This document shows, in pieces, positions 16,253-25,605 of a stretch of DNA of 64,000 nucleotides. Position 1 is the first letter of the stretch, and the number at the start of each line of letters is the position of its first letter. The notes beneath the pieces are model-generated. The model saw nothing but the letters and a program-made list of their open reading frames with translations. It was not told the DNA's origin and made no database searches. The stretch lies in assembly GCF_001921865.1 (NCBI RefSeq), contig NZ_MSCT01000013.1:62001-126000 (forward strand), given 5' to 3'. The position numbers and the translations under genes are program-made. The DNA comes from Pseudomonas chlororaphis. Lineage in GTDB: Bacteria > Pseudomonadota > Gammaproteobacteria > Pseudomonadales > Pseudomonadaceae.

Positions 16253-17065
16253 TCAATCCAGAAATTCGGGTTTCTGTTTGCTCATATGGGCGGCCATGGC
16301 CACGCGCAAGTCGGTGGATTGCAGCATGGCGGCGTTCCAGGTAGCGATGTATTCCAGGCCGTCGTCGATGCGGTGGTCGCGCATGTAGCTGAGCATTTCC
16401 TTGGTCCCGCTGACGGCGATCGGCGATTTGTCGGCGATCTCCCGGGCAATGCCCATCACCCCGTCGAGCAGGCTGGCGCTGTCGGCGTAGACGCGGTTGA
16501 CCAGGCCCATGCCACGCGCTTCCTCGGCACCGAAGGTGCGCCCAGTGTAGGCCAGTTCGCGCAGCATGCCGTCGCCGATGATACGTGGCAAACGTTGCAA
16601 AGTGCCGACATCGGCGGCCATGCCGATATCGATTTCCTTGATCGAGAATTGCGCGTCTTGCGCGGCGTAGCGCATGTCGCAGGCGGCGATCAGGTCGATG
16701 GCGCCGCCCAGGCAGTAACCCTGGATCGCCGCCAGCACCGGCTTGCGGCACTGGTCGACGGCGTTGAAGGAGGCTTGCAGCTGGAGGATCTTGCGCCGCA
16801 GCAGGCGCGCGTTGCGCCCGACGTCCTTGCCCAGTTCGTTGGCCACCCCGGCCAGCATCATCAGGTCGATGCCCGAGGAAAAGTGTTTGCCGGCGCCGCT
16901 CAATACCACCACGCGCACCGCGTCGGTGTCGTCGATCCAGCGGAAGATCTCGATGATCTCGCTCCAGAACGCGGCGTTCATCGCGTTGATCTTTTCCGGA
17001 CGGTTGATCTGCACATGGGCGATGTTGTCGGCGAGTTCGACGCGAAAGGCTTGATATTCGGACAT
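16253..17065 (-). CDS. Crotonase-family delta(3,5)-delta(2,4)-dienoyl-CoA isomerase
   Basis: Predicted 270-residue crotonase-fold enzyme. The stretch GGAIDLIAACDMRYAAQDAQ, then FSIKEIDIGMAADVGTLQRLP, matches the ECH1 subgroup. It includes the three acidic residues used there (Asp in AACD, Glu in KEID, Asp in AADVG), not the two-glutamate arrangement of enoyl-CoA hydratases. The oxyanion-hole segment is GAGKHFSSGIDLMML. The role would be isomerising 3,5-dienoyl-CoA during oxidation of unsaturated fatty acids with odd-numbered double bonds. The start MSEYQAF at 17065 is chosen over the upstream ATG at 17149 because homologues begin there. It is upstream of and coupled to nudC. Confidence 0.85.
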   Translation of the reverse strand: MSEYQAFRVELADNIAHVQINRPEKINAMNAAFWSEIIEIFRWIDDTDAVRVVVLSGAGKHFSSGIDLMMLAGVANELGKDVGRNARLLRRKILQLQASFNAVDQCRKPVLAAIQGYCLGGAIDLIAACDMRYAAQDAQFSIKEIDIGMAADVGTLQRLPRIIGDGMLRELAYTGRTFGAEEARGMGLVNRVYADSASLLDGVMGIAREIADKSPIAVSGTKEMLSYMRDHRIDDGLEYIATWNAAMLQSTDLRVAMAAHMSKQKPEFLD

Positions 17066-17175
17066 GGCAGTGATCCTTACCGGGCAAAAAAATGAGGCCC
17101 GAACTATAGCAAGGGCCCAGGCCGCGCAGTAAGGCAGCGCATCGGCCAAAACCGGGACTCACGACACCACCCCCC

Positions 17176-17281
17176 TGTAGGAGCGAGCTTGCTCGCTTTC
17201 AAGGCCACCCGGTTTATCAGAGGGTGTGAGGGCCGGGCATTCGAGTGCTACGCACTCATCGCGAGCAAGCTCGCTCCTACA
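17176..17281. repeat. REP pair, inverted
   Basis: TGTAGGAGCGAGCTTGCTCGC on the left and ATCGCGAGCAAGCTCGCTCC on the right. It lies between the isomerase 5' end and the methyltransferase 3' end. Confidence 0.9.
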
Positions 17282-17294
17282 GTGAGTGTGGGTA

Positions 17295-18077
17295 TCAGCG
17301 GATCTTTTGGGCGCAGAACGCCGCGGTTTCGTAGGGCACGGTGACCAGGCTCTTGCCGCGCAGCTCGGGCTCTTCGTCGATCAGCGCGGCGATCTGCCGG
17401 TCGATCTGCGCCCGCGCGGCCTGCGGCAAGGCAGCGATAAAACTGGTGGAGCGCACCCGGTCGAAAATCACCTGCTCCGGGGCGCCGCTGTGACCGTTGC
17501 CGAAGTGCTGCTCCTGCAAGGGGGTAAAACTCGGGTGAGGAAACGCCTGGCGCCAGGCCCCGGTGTAGTAGCGCGGCGTATCGCCTTCCAGGGCGTTGAC
17601 GATCCGGTCCAGGCGCTGCACCCAGGGCACCCGGGCATCGCGCAGGTTCCACACCAGGCCCAGCCGGCCGCCCGGCTTGAGCACCCGGGCGATCTCGCTC
17701 AAGGCTTCGCGGCTGGCGAACCAGTGAAAGGCCTGGGCGCAGACCAGCGCGTCCACCGACGCGTCGGCCAGCGGTATCGCCGTGGCATTGCCGCTCAGGG
17801 CTTCGGCCTGGGGATGGCTGGCGGCGAGCCTGGCGAGCATCTGTGCCACCGGCTCCACGGCGATCACCCGCGCGCCGGTGGCCAACAGGCGGCCGGTGAA
17901 CTTGCCGGTGCCGGCGCCGAGATCAACCACCACCTGGCCGGCCCGCAGGCCCAGGCTGTCGCGTAGCCACTGGTCCAGCGCCGGCGGGTAATCCGGGCGG
18001 CCGCGCACGTAGGTGTCGGCGGCGTCTTTATAGCCGTCGGCGGCGGCGTGATGGATCGGGGTATGCGGGTCTTTCAT
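17295..18077 (-). CDS. Class I SAM-dependent methyltransferase
   Basis: Predicted 260-residue cytoplasmic methyltransferase of the UbiE/Methyltransf_11 type. Motif I is VVDLGAGTGKFTG (about residues 49-61), the post-I acidic strand is ARVIAVEPVAQML, motif II/III is ASVDALVCAQAFHWFA, then ARVLKPGGRLGLVWNLRD. The C-terminal third is variable, as expected for the acceptor-binding part. The start MKDPHTP at 18077 is chosen because the upstream extension is basic and unconserved in appearance. Neighbours do not point to a substrate. Confidence 0.82.
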   Translation of the reverse strand: MKDPHTPIHHAAADGYKDAADTYVRGRPDYPPALDQWLRDSLGLRAGQVVVDLGAGTGKFTGRLLATGARVIAVEPVAQMLARLAASHPQAEALSGNATAIPLADASVDALVCAQAFHWFASREALSEIARVLKPGGRLGLVWNLRDARVPWVQRLDRIVNALEGDTPRYYTGAWRQAFPHPSFTPLQEQHFGNGHSGAPEQVIFDRVRSTSFIAALPQAARAQIDRQIAALIDEEPELRGKSLVTVPYETAAFCAQKIR

Positions 18078-18279
18078 CGTCGGCCTTCCTCGTCGTTCGC
18101 CCATGCGGCCCAGCATAGACCCGCCGAGACCACGGGCGGCATGAAAAAAATGTCAGTTTGCCCCGCGTCGGCCGAACCTCGTCCCTCCTCCTGGCGACAG
18201 CGAACCGACCAACCGCCGAGCGTGCAGGCGGGCCCGGCGCTGGGCACAATAGGCGACTGTCCAAGCCAGAGGCCCGCCC

Positions 18280-18942
18280 ATGCCAGCAACCACCGCCCAC
18301 CCCGCGTCCGAGCGCCCTTCGCACGAGGCGCTGCTGGTCATCGACGTACAGAACGACTTTATCCCCGGCGGCGCCCTGGCCGTGCCCGAGGGCGACCTGA
18401 TCGTGCCGCTGATCAATCGCCTGGGCCGGCGTTTCCAGCAGGTGGTCGTGACCCAGGACTGGCACCCCGCCGGGCATGCCTCGTTCGCCTCCAGCCACCC
18501 GGGCCACGCGCCGTTCAGCCGCATCCAGCTGCCCTACGGGCCGCAAGTGCTCTGGCCGGAGCATTGCGTGCAGGCCAGCCATGGCGCCGAGCTGCACCCG
18601 GACCTGCGGCTGGAGCATGCCCAGTTGATCCTGCGCAAGGGCTGCAACCTGGACATCGACAGTTACTCGGCTTTCGTCGAAGCGGACCGCAGCACCGTTA
18701 CCGGGCTGGCCGGCTACCTGCGCCAGCGCGGCATCGACACCCTGTACCTGGCGGGCCTGGCCCTGGACTACTGCGTCGCCTGGTCGGCGCTGGACGCGCG
18801 GGCGGCGGGCTTCACCACCTTCGTGGTGCTCGACGCCTGCCGCGCGATCGACCTCGACGGCTCGCGGGACGCCGCCCTGGCGCACATGCGCGAAGCGGGC
18901 GTCGGCCTGATCCACTCCAGCGAACTCCCGCCGCTCCCGTAG
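18280..18942 (+). CDS. pncA: Nicotinamidase
   Basis: Predicted 220-residue isochorismatase-fold amidase that hydrolyses nicotinamide to nicotinate for NAD salvage. The catalytic triad is visible as D22 (VIDVQNDF), K120 (LRKGCN) and C165 (LALDYCV). The metal site D60-W-H62...H66 is in QDWHPAGH. Length fits PncA. The stop codon TAG is the TAG of a REP element (GTAGGAGCG), so the final residues were probably fixed by repeat insertion. Stand-alone gene between a divergent methyltransferase and a convergent two-component operon. Confidence 0.93.
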   Translation: MPATTAHPASERPSHEALLVIDVQNDFIPGGALAVPEGDLIVPLINRLGRRFQQVVVTQDWHPAGHASFASSHPGHAPFSRIQLPYGPQVLWPEHCVQASHGAELHPDLRLEHAQLILRKGCNLDIDSYSAFVEADRSTVTGLAGYLRQRGIDTLYLAGLALDYCVAWSALDARAAGFTTFVVLDACRAIDLDGSRDAALAHMREAGVGLIHSSELPPLP

Positions 18943-19042
18943 GAGCGAGGCTTGCCCGCGATGGCGCCAGGGGATGCGCCAGATGCCTTGAGAGGGTACG
19001 GCGATGTTGAAGACGCCATCGCGAGCAAGCTGCGCTCCTACA
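18939..19042. repeat. REP pair overlapping the pncA stop codon
   Basis: GTAGGAGCGAGGCTTGCCCGCGAT begins inside pncA and faces ATCGCGAGCAAGCTGCGCTCC. It lies between convergent genes. Confidence 0.88.
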
Positions 19043-19064
19043 ACGACAGATCGCCGGGGTTGGG

Positions 19065-20366
19065 TTAAGCCGGCATCGGCAGGCACAGGCGGAAACGCGC
19101 GCCGCCCAGCGGCGAGGTTTCGACGGTCAGGCTGCCGCCCTGGGCTTCCAGGGCGCGGCGGCTGATGGCCAGGCCGAGGCCGAACCCGCCAGTGGCGCGA
19201 TCACGGCTGCGGTCCAGGCGGTAGAACGGCTCGAACACCCTTTCACGCTCGTCGTCGGGGATGCCGATGCCATCATCGTCGACCCAGATTTCGCAGCCGC
19301 GCTCGCTGACCTGCACCCCGACCTGGATGCGCCTTTCGCAATAACGCATGGCATTGCGCAGCAGGTTCTGGATGGCCCGGGCGGTCAACCGCGGGTCGAG
19401 GGTGAAACGCTCCAGGCTGCCGTGCAGCAGCACGTTGATCACGATATCCGGGGACTCCAGCTCGTCGTCGACGCTGCCCAGGATGCTGTCGATGAACTCG
19501 TCCAGCGACACTTCGACCTGTTCCGGCAACTGTCCCGGGTTCTGCAAACGGCTGTAGGACAGCAGTTCCAGCACCAGTTCGTCGAGTTCGCGAATATGCG
19601 CCACCAACCCCTGCAAGCGTTCGCGAGCGCTGGCCGGCAGTTCCTCGGAGAGCGCCAGGGCCAGGCCGAAGTCGAGCCGGGTCAGGGGCGTGCGCAGCTC
19701 GTGGGACACCGCGTTGAGCAGGTCGCGCTGCTGGTTCAGCAGGTTTTCGATGTCGCCGGCCATGGTGTCGAAGACATTGGCCAGGCTGCCGATGTTGGAA
19801 CTGGGGGAAATCTGCGTGCGTTCGCTCAAGTGGCCTTTGCCGAAGCGTTCGGCGGCGTGCTTCAGGCGCTCCAGGTCGCGCCAGTGCGGGCGCAGCCAGA
19901 GCAGCAGGCAGGCGAGCATGGTCGCGCCGATCAGCACGTTGATGCTCCAGTACAGCAGGCTGACGTCGACCGGGTCCGGCGGCACCACCATCTGCACCAC
20001 CATCTGCTCGTCCAGGGGCGCCACCGCGAGGGTGCGCCAGCCCCAGTCGCCGACCCGCACCACGTTCTCGCCGCGTTGCAGGCGCTCGCGCTCGTAGGGG
20101 GTGAAATCGGCATCGTCGTTGCGGGTCAGCAGGATGTGCAGCGGCTGGAATTCGCGGTCCATCTCCGCCGCCAGGGTCGGCCACTGCGGCGCCGGTACGC
20201 TGTGGAACTGCTTGACGATCAGGGTTTGCAGGCCGCGGGAGTAATCCAGGTTGTAGGTCACGAAGCGCTCGTGGAAGAGCCGCACCACCAGTTCCGGCGC
20301 CAGGTAGATTGCCGCGCTGAACGAAACGATCGTCACCAGGTACAGGCGGATCAGGATTTTCAGCAT
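19065..20366 (-). CDS. RstB-like sensor histidine kinase
   Basis: Predicted 433-residue inner-membrane kinase. The N-terminal helix (about residues 7-27) and a second at about 155-175 (NVLIGATMLACLLLWL) enclose a periplasmic sensor part. A HAMP-like linker leads to the H-box AVSHELRTPLTRLDF with the phospho-accepting His, then the N-box AIQNLLRNAMRYCE, G1 DDDGIGIP and G2 GGFGLGLA. The membrane layout and HAMP region resemble RstB. It follows the response regulator gene by 4 bases. The pair is divergent from the RND pump operon, a common layout when the pump is the target. Confidence 0.9.
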   Translation of the reverse strand: MLKILIRLYLVTIVSFSAAIYLAPELVVRLFHERFVTYNLDYSRGLQTLIVKQFHSVPAPQWPTLAAEMDREFQPLHILLTRNDDADFTPYERERLQRGENVVRVGDWGWRTLAVAPLDEQMVVQMVVPPDPVDVSLLYWSINVLIGATMLACLLLWLRPHWRDLERLKHAAERFGKGHLSERTQISPSSNIGSLANVFDTMAGDIENLLNQQRDLLNAVSHELRTPLTRLDFGLALALSEELPASARERLQGLVAHIRELDELVLELLSYSRLQNPGQLPEQVEVSLDEFIDSILGSVDDELESPDIVINVLLHGSLERFTLDPRLTARAIQNLLRNAMRYCERRIQVGVQVSERGCEIWVDDDGIGIPDDERERVFEPFYRLDRSRDRATGGFGLGLAISRRALEAQGGSLTVETSPLGGARFRLCLPMPA

Positions 20367-20370
20367 CGAC

Positions 20371-21072
20371 TCAGCATTCCCATTCGGAACGGCTGAACAG
20401 GTAACCCTTGCCCCACACGGTCTTGATCTTGCGCGCCTCGCCGGCATGGTCGTCGAACTTGCGCCGCAGCTTGGAAATCGCCACGTCCACCGAACGGTCG
20501 GTGCCGTTGAACTCGATGCCGCGCAGGCGCTGCAGGATCTGGTCGCGGCTCAGCACCTCGCCGGCATGCCGGGCCAGCACCACCAGCAGGTTGTATTCGC
20601 CACTGGACAGCTCCACCAGCTGGTCGCGCCAGCTCACGGTACGCTCCGACAGATCGATACACAGGTTGCCCATGAGAATCCGGTCGCTGGCGGTCTGCGG
20701 CTCGCCGAGGCTGCTGCGGCGCAACAAGGTCCGCACCCGGGCCAACAATACGCGCGGCTCACAGGGTTTTGTCACATAATCGTCGGCGCCCATTTCCAGA
20801 CCCAGCACCTGATCGTGGCTATCATCACGGGCGGTCAGCATCAGGATCGGCAGCGAGGCCGAGTCGGCACGCAGCAGGCGGCAGACTTGCAGGCCGTCCA
20901 GGCCAGGCAGCATCAGGTCGAGGATCACCAGGTCCGGCGGGCTGACCCGCGCCCTCTCCCGCACCTGATCGCCGCGGCTGATGACGTTGACCTGATAGCC
21001 GTTGCGCTCCAGGTAGCTGGCAATCAGTTCGGAAAGCGCGGGGTCGTCTTCGACCAGCAGGATGTTGGGCAT
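20371..21072 (-). CDS. OmpR-family response regulator (RstA-like)
   Basis: Predicted 233-residue response regulator. The receiver domain has the acidic pair in LLVEDDP, phospho-acceptor D52 in VILDLMLPG, and the conserved Lys in ADDYVTKPCEP. The C-terminal winged helix has LSSGEYNLLVVLARHAGEVLSRDQILQ and GTDRSVDVAISKLRRKF, the standard recognition region of OmpR/PhoB proteins. The ATG at 21072 (MPNILLVEDD) is chosen; the longer open frame upstream runs through REP sequence. First gene of the operon with the kinase. Direct repeats in front of the divergent efflux operon are likely binding sites. Confidence 0.92.
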   Translation of the reverse strand: MPNILLVEDDPALSELIASYLERNGYQVNVISRGDQVRERARVSPPDLVILDLMLPGLDGLQVCRLLRADSASLPILMLTARDDSHDQVLGLEMGADDYVTKPCEPRVLLARVRTLLRRSSLGEPQTASDRILMGNLCIDLSERTVSWRDQLVELSSGEYNLLVVLARHAGEVLSRDQILQRLRGIEFNGTDRSVDVAISKLRRKFDDHAGEARKIKTVWGKGYLFSRSEWEC

Positions 21073-21111
21073 GGAGTAATCCAGAAATACGGTGGCGGCT
21101 GATGGTTCTTT

Positions 21112-21178
21112 ATCGCGAGCAAGCTCGCTCCTACAGGAGGGACGTGCTCCATGTGTAGGAGCGAGCTTGCTCGCGATT
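21112..21178. repeat. REP pair in outward orientation
   Basis: ATCGCGAGCAAGCTCGCTCC comes first and TGTAGGAGCGAGCTTGCTCGC second, about 22 bases apart. It lies in the divergent gap between the response regulator and the efflux operon. Confidence 0.88.
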
Positions 21179-21237
21179 GAGCGCAACGCGCTCACCGAAC
21201 GCAGGATATACAACCTCGCGGACACCCGAGCATTCGC

Positions 21238-21275
21238 TTCACACTTTTTCACACAGCACCTACACAGCTTCACAG
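21238..21275 (+). promoter_or_regulatory. TTCACA direct repeats, probable response-regulator sites
   Basis: TTCACAC occurs at 21238 and 21248 (10 bases apart, one helical turn), TACACAG at 21261 and TTCACAG at 21269. Tandem half-sites on one helical face are the usual target of OmpR-family regulators. They lie 55-90 bases upstream of the efflux operon start. Confidence 0.5.
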
Positions 21276-21327
21276 CGATTCTTGCGGCCGGCCCTTAGCA
21301 TGCCGCAGTCATTATTGGGGTATCAGC

Positions 21328-22485
21328 ATGTCGAAAAACCTGTTTGCGCCGTTCTGCCTGTTGTTGCTGGCAGCCGCGCTGAGCGCTTGTGACAAGTCCT
21401 CCACCGCCGAAGAACAGGCACCGTTGGCCAAGGTCCGCGTCGAAACCATCCAGACCCGCCCGCTGTCGATCAGCAGCGAGCTGAGCGGGCGCATCGCCGC
21501 GCCGCGCATCGCCGAAGTCCGCGCACGGGTGGCCGGCGTGGTGCTGCAACGCACGTTCCGCGAAGGCAGCGACGTGAAACAGGGCGACGTGCTGTTTCGC
21601 ATCGACCCGGCCCCGTTCAAGGCCGACCTCGACAGCGCCGTGGCCAGCCTGCGCAAGGCCGAGGCCAATGCCTTCCAGGCGCGCTTGCAGGAACAGCGCT
21701 ACGCCCAACTGATCGAAGACAAGGCCATCAGCGCCCAGGAATACGACAACGCCCGGGCCAACGCGCGCCAGACCGCCGCCGAGGTGGCCGCCAACCAGGC
21801 CGCCGTGCAGCGCGCGAAGCTGAACCTGGGGTATGCCACCGTCACCGCGCCGATTTCCGGGCGCGTCGGCCGGGCCCTGGTCACCGAGGGCGCGCTGGTG
21901 GGCCAGAACGAGACCACGCCGCTGGCGCTGATCCAGCAACTGAACCCGATCCACGCCGACCTCACCCAGTCGACCCGCGAGCTCAACGACCTGCGCCGGG
22001 CCTTCCGCGCCGGCCAGTTGCAACAGGTCGGCCAGGACCAGGCCAAGGCCACGCTGATCCAGGACGACGGCAGCCTCTATCCGTTGCCGGGCAAGCTGCT
22101 GTTCGCCGACATCAGCGTCGACCCGAGCACCGGCCAGATCATCCTGCGCAGCGAGTTCCCCAACCCGGACCTCGACCTGCTACCCGGCAGCTTCATCCGC
22201 GTACGCCTGGAACAGGCGGTGAACCGCCAGGGCATCAGCGTGCCGCAGCGGGCCATCCTGCGCGACAGCGCCGGCATCGCCCAGGTGCTGCTGGTGAATG
22301 CCGAGCAGCAGGTGGTGCAGCAACCGGTGCAACTGGGGGCCGCGCAACAGGACCGCTGGATCGTCACCGAAGGCCTCAAGGCCGGCGACCGCATCGTCGT
22401 CGAAGGCGTGCAGCACGCCCGTCCGGGCGAAAAAGTCCAGATCGACGACAGCCCTCTTCCCCTAGCCCAGACCACTGGACAGTAG
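21328..22485 (+). CDS. RND efflux periplasmic adaptor lipoprotein (AcrA/MexX-type)
   Basis: Predicted 385-residue membrane-fusion protein linking the RND pump to an outer-membrane channel. The signal ends in a lipobox (LLAAALSA-C21), so it is a lipoprotein. Family features follow: ELSGRIAAPRIAEVRARVAGVV (barrel-sandwich hybrid), FREGSDVKQGDVLFRIDP, a long coiled-coil hairpin (about residues 90-155), and LGYATVTAPISGRVG. The start at 21328 is the only sensible one for the signal. It lies 12 bases before the pump gene. No outer-membrane factor gene follows, so a shared OprM/TolC-like channel is likely, as with MexXY. Confidence 0.92.
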   Translation: MSKNLFAPFCLLLLAAALSACDKSSTAEEQAPLAKVRVETIQTRPLSISSELSGRIAAPRIAEVRARVAGVVLQRTFREGSDVKQGDVLFRIDPAPFKADLDSAVASLRKAEANAFQARLQEQRYAQLIEDKAISAQEYDNARANARQTAAEVAANQAAVQRAKLNLGYATVTAPISGRVGRALVTEGALVGQNETTPLALIQQLNPIHADLTQSTRELNDLRRAFRAGQLQQVGQDQAKATLIQDDGSLYPLPGKLLFADISVDPSTGQIILRSEFPNPDLDLLPGSFIRVRLEQAVNRQGISVPQRAILRDSAGIAQVLLVNAEQQVVQQPVQLGAAQQDRWIVTEGLKAGDRIVVEGVQHARPGEKVQIDDSPLPLAQTTGQ

Positions 22486-22497
22486 GTAGGAACCCTC

Positions 22498-25400
22498 ATG
22501 CCGCAATTCTTTATCGACCGTCCGGTGTTCGCCTGGGTGGTCGCCCTGTTCATCCTGTTGGCCGGTGCCCTCTCCATCCCGCAATTGCCGGTGGCGCAGT
22601 ACCCCAACGTCGCGCCGCCGAGCATCGAGATCTACGCCGTGTACCCGGGCGCCTCGGCGCAGACCGTGGACGAAAGCGTGGTCAGCCTGATCGAGGAAGA
22701 ACTCAACGGCGCCGACCACCTGCTGTATTTCTCGTCCCAGAGCAGCCTGGGCAGCGCCACCATCACCGCCACCTTCCAGCCCGGCACCAACCCGGAAATG
22801 GCCCAGGTCGATGTGCAGAACCGCCTCAAGGTGGTCGAGCCGCGCCTGCCGCAAGCCGTGACCCAGCAAGGCTTGCAGGTGGAAAAAGTGTCGGCCGGCT
22901 TCCTGCTGCTGATCACCCTCACCTCCAACGACGGCAAGCTCGACGACACCGCGCTCAGCGACTACCTGGCGCGTAACGTGATGAACGAGATCCGCCGCCT
23001 GGACGGGGTCGGCAAGGCCCAGCTGTACGGCGCCGAGCGGGCCATGCGGGTGTGGATCGACCCGCAGAAGCTGATCGGTTTCAACCTGACCCCGGCCGAC
23101 GTCAACGCCGCCATCGTCGCGCAGAACGCCCAGGTCTCGGCCGGCAGCATCGGCGACCTGCCGAGCCGCTCGACCCAGGAAATCACCGCCACGGTGCTGG
23201 TCAAGGGCCAGCTGGCGACCCCCGAGGAGTTCGCCGACATTGTCCTGCGGGCCAACCCGGACGGCTCCACCGTGCGGATCGGCGACGTGGCGCGGGTGGA
23301 AGTCGGCAGCCAGGACTACCAGTTCTCCACCCGCCTCAACGGCAAGCCGTCCACCGCGGTCGGCGTGCAGCTGTCGCCGGGGGCCAACGCCCTGGCCACC
23401 GCGACCCTGATCCGCGCGAAGATGGACGAGCTGTCGCGCTACTTCCCGGCCGGCGTGGAATACAAGATCCCCTACGACACCTCGCCCTTCGTCAAGGTCT
23501 CGATCACCAAGGTGGTCTACACCCTGGGCGAAGCCATGCTGCTGGTGTTCGCGGTGATGTTCCTGTTCCTGCAGAACATCCGCTACACCCTGATCCCGAC
23601 CCTGGTGGTGCCGGTGGCGCTGATGGGCACCTTCGCCACCATGTTGGCGCTGGGTTTCTCGATCAACGTGCTGACCATGTTCGGCATGGTCCTGGCCATC
23701 GGCATCCTGGTGGACGACGCCATCGTGGTCGTAGAGAACGTCGAGCGGATCATGGCCAGCGAAGGCCTGTCGCCGAAGGAGGCGACGCGCAAGGCGATGC
23801 AGCAGATCACCGGCGCCATCGTCGGCATCACCCTGGTGCTGGTGGCGGTGTTCCTGCCGATGGCCTTCATGGCGGGCTCGGTGGGGGTGATCTACCAGCA
23901 GTTCTCGCTGTCGATGGCCACCTCGATCCTGTTCTCGGCTTTCCTCGCCCTGACCCTGACCCCGGCCCTGTGCGCCACCCTGCTCAAGCCGATCGCCAAG
24001 GGCGAGCACCATGAGAAAGGCGGCTTCTTCGGCTGGTTCAACCGCCGTTTCGAACACCTCAGCGACGGCTACCAACGCTGGGTCGCCTATGCGCTGAAAC
24101 GCTGCGGCCGCTACCTGGTGGTGTACGTCGTGCTGCTGGTGGGCCTGGGGCTGCTGTTCAGCCGCCTGCCCTCCTCGTTCCTGCCGGTGGAAGACCAGGG
24201 CTACACCATCACCGACATCCAGTTGCCGCCGGGCGCGAGCAAGAACCGCACGATCCAGGTGGTGGAGCAGATCGAGGCGCACAACGCCGGCGAGCCGGGG
24301 GTCGGCGACAGCACGGTGATCCTCGGTTTCAGCTTCTCCGGCAGCGGGCAGAACGCCGCGCTGGCGTTCACCACGCTCAAGGACTGGTCGCAGCGCGGCG
24401 GCGACGATTCGGCGCAGTCGATCGCCGACCGGGCCAACGCCGCCCTGAGCCAGATCAAGGACGCGGTTTCCTACGCCGTATTGCCGCCGCCGGTAGACGG
24501 TCTCGGCACGTCCAGCGGCTTCGAGTTCCGCCTGCAAGACCGCGGCGGCCTCGGCCATGCCGCGCTGATGCAGGCCCGCACCGAGCTGCTGGCCGCGGCA
24601 CAAAAAAGCCCGATCCTCACCAACGTGCGCGAAAGCGCCCTGGCCGAGGCGCCGCAGGTGCACCTGGAAGTCGACCGCAAGCAGGCCAACGCCCTGGGCG
24701 TGTCCTTCGCCGACATCGGCAACGTGCTGTCCACCGCGGTGGGCTCCAGCTACGTCAACGACTTCCCCAACCAGGGGCGGATGCAGCGGGTGGTGGTGCA
24801 GGCCGAAGGCGACCGCCGCAGCCAGGTGGAAGACCTGCTGAAAATCCAGGTGCGCAACAACCTCGGCAAGATGGTGCCGCTGTCGGCCTTCGCCCAGGCG
24901 CGCTGGACCCAGGGCCCCACTCAGTTGACCCGTTACAACGGCTACCCGGCCATCAGCATTTCCGGCGAGCCGACCCCGGGCCACAGCACCGGCGAGGCCA
25001 TGGCGGAAATCGAGCGCCTGGTCAGCCAGTTGCCCACCGGCCTGGGCCAGGAATGGACCGGCCTGTCGCTGCAGGAACGCTTGTCCGGCAGCCAGGCGCC
25101 ACTGCTGCTGGGGCTGTCGCTGCTGATCGTGTTCCTGTGCCTGGCGGCGCTGTACGAGAGCTGGTCGATCCCGACCTCGGTGCTGCTGGTGGTGCCGCTG
25201 GGCGTGCTCGGCGCGGTGCTCGCGGTGACCCTGCGCGGCATGCCCAACGACGTGTTCTTCAAGGTCGGGCTGATCACCATCATCGGCCTGTCGGCGAAAA
25301 ACGCGATCCTGATCATCGAGTTCGCCAAGAGCCTGTACGACGAAGGCCACGACCTGGTCGACGCGACGATCCAGGCCGCGCGCCTGCGCCTGCGACCGAT

Positions 25401-25596
25401 CGTCATGACCTCGCTGGCGTTCATCCTCGGCGTGGTGCCCCTGGCCATCGCCAGCGGCGCCAGCTCGGCCAGCCAGCAGGCCATCGGCACCGGGGTGATC
25501 GGCGGCATGATCACCGCGACCCTGGCGGTGATCTTCGTGCCGGTGTTCTTCGTGGTGGTGATGCGACTCGTCAAGCCCCGCAAACCCCAGGACTGA
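22498..25596 (+). CDS. HAE1-family RND efflux pump (AcrB/MexD/MexY-like)
   Basis: Predicted 1032-residue inner-membrane proton/drug antiporter. The start MPQFFIDRPVFAWVVALF and PVAQYPNVAPPSIEI are typical of AcrB-type pumps. The proton-relay aspartates are D406-D407 in GILVDDAIVVVENVERI of helix 4. The C-terminal part has GLITIIGLSAKNAILIIEFAK and RLRPIVMTSLAFILGVVPL. Length and the two large periplasmic loops match. Sequence character is mixed between MexD and MexY, so I give no symbol. It forms a two-gene operon with the adaptor, probably controlled by the divergent two-component system. Likely substrates are antibiotics, solvents or plant aromatics; none can be read from the sequence. Confidence 0.93.
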   Translation: MPQFFIDRPVFAWVVALFILLAGALSIPQLPVAQYPNVAPPSIEIYAVYPGASAQTVDESVVSLIEEELNGADHLLYFSSQSSLGSATITATFQPGTNPEMAQVDVQNRLKVVEPRLPQAVTQQGLQVEKVSAGFLLLITLTSNDGKLDDTALSDYLARNVMNEIRRLDGVGKAQLYGAERAMRVWIDPQKLIGFNLTPADVNAAIVAQNAQVSAGSIGDLPSRSTQEITATVLVKGQLATPEEFADIVLRANPDGSTVRIGDVARVEVGSQDYQFSTRLNGKPSTAVGVQLSPGANALATATLIRAKMDELSRYFPAGVEYKIPYDTSPFVKVSITKVVYTLGEAMLLVFAVMFLFLQNIRYTLIPTLVVPVALMGTFATMLALGFSINVLTMFGMVLAIGILVDDAIVVVENVERIMASEGLSPKEATRKAMQQITGAIVGITLVLVAVFLPMAFMAGSVGVIYQQFSLSMATSILFSAFLALTLTPALCATLLKPIAKGEHHEKGGFFGWFNRRFEHLSDGYQRWVAYALKRCGRYLVVYVVLLVGLGLLFSRLPSSFLPVEDQGYTITDIQLPPGASKNRTIQVVEQIEAHNAGEPGVGDSTVILGFSFSGSGQNAALAFTTLKDWSQRGGDDSAQSIADRANAALSQIKDAVSYAVLPPPVDGLGTSSGFEFRLQDRGGLGHAALMQARTELLAAAQKSPILTNVRESALAEAPQVHLEVDRKQANALGVSFADIGNVLSTAVGSSYVNDFPNQGRMQRVVVQAEGDRRSQVEDLLKIQVRNNLGKMVPLSAFAQARWTQGPTQLTRYNGYPAISISGEPTPGHSTGEAMAEIERLVSQLPTGLGQEWTGLSLQERLSGSQAPLLLGLSLLIVFLCLAALYESWSIPTSVLLVVPLGVLGAVLAVTLRGMPNDVFFKVGLITIIGLSAKNAILIIEFAKSLYDEGHDLVDATIQAARLRLRPIVMTSLAFILGVVPLAIASGASSASQQAIGTGVIGGMITATLAVIFVPVFFVVVMRLVKPRKPQD

Positions 25597-25605
25597 AGGT
25601 CATCG

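Noticed and set aside
22462..25350. Minus-strand open frame of over 960 codons opposite the RND pump gene
   Set aside because: Same codon-position effect; low-complexity His/Gln/Arg-rich translation, no start signal, and full overlap with a well-supported pump gene.
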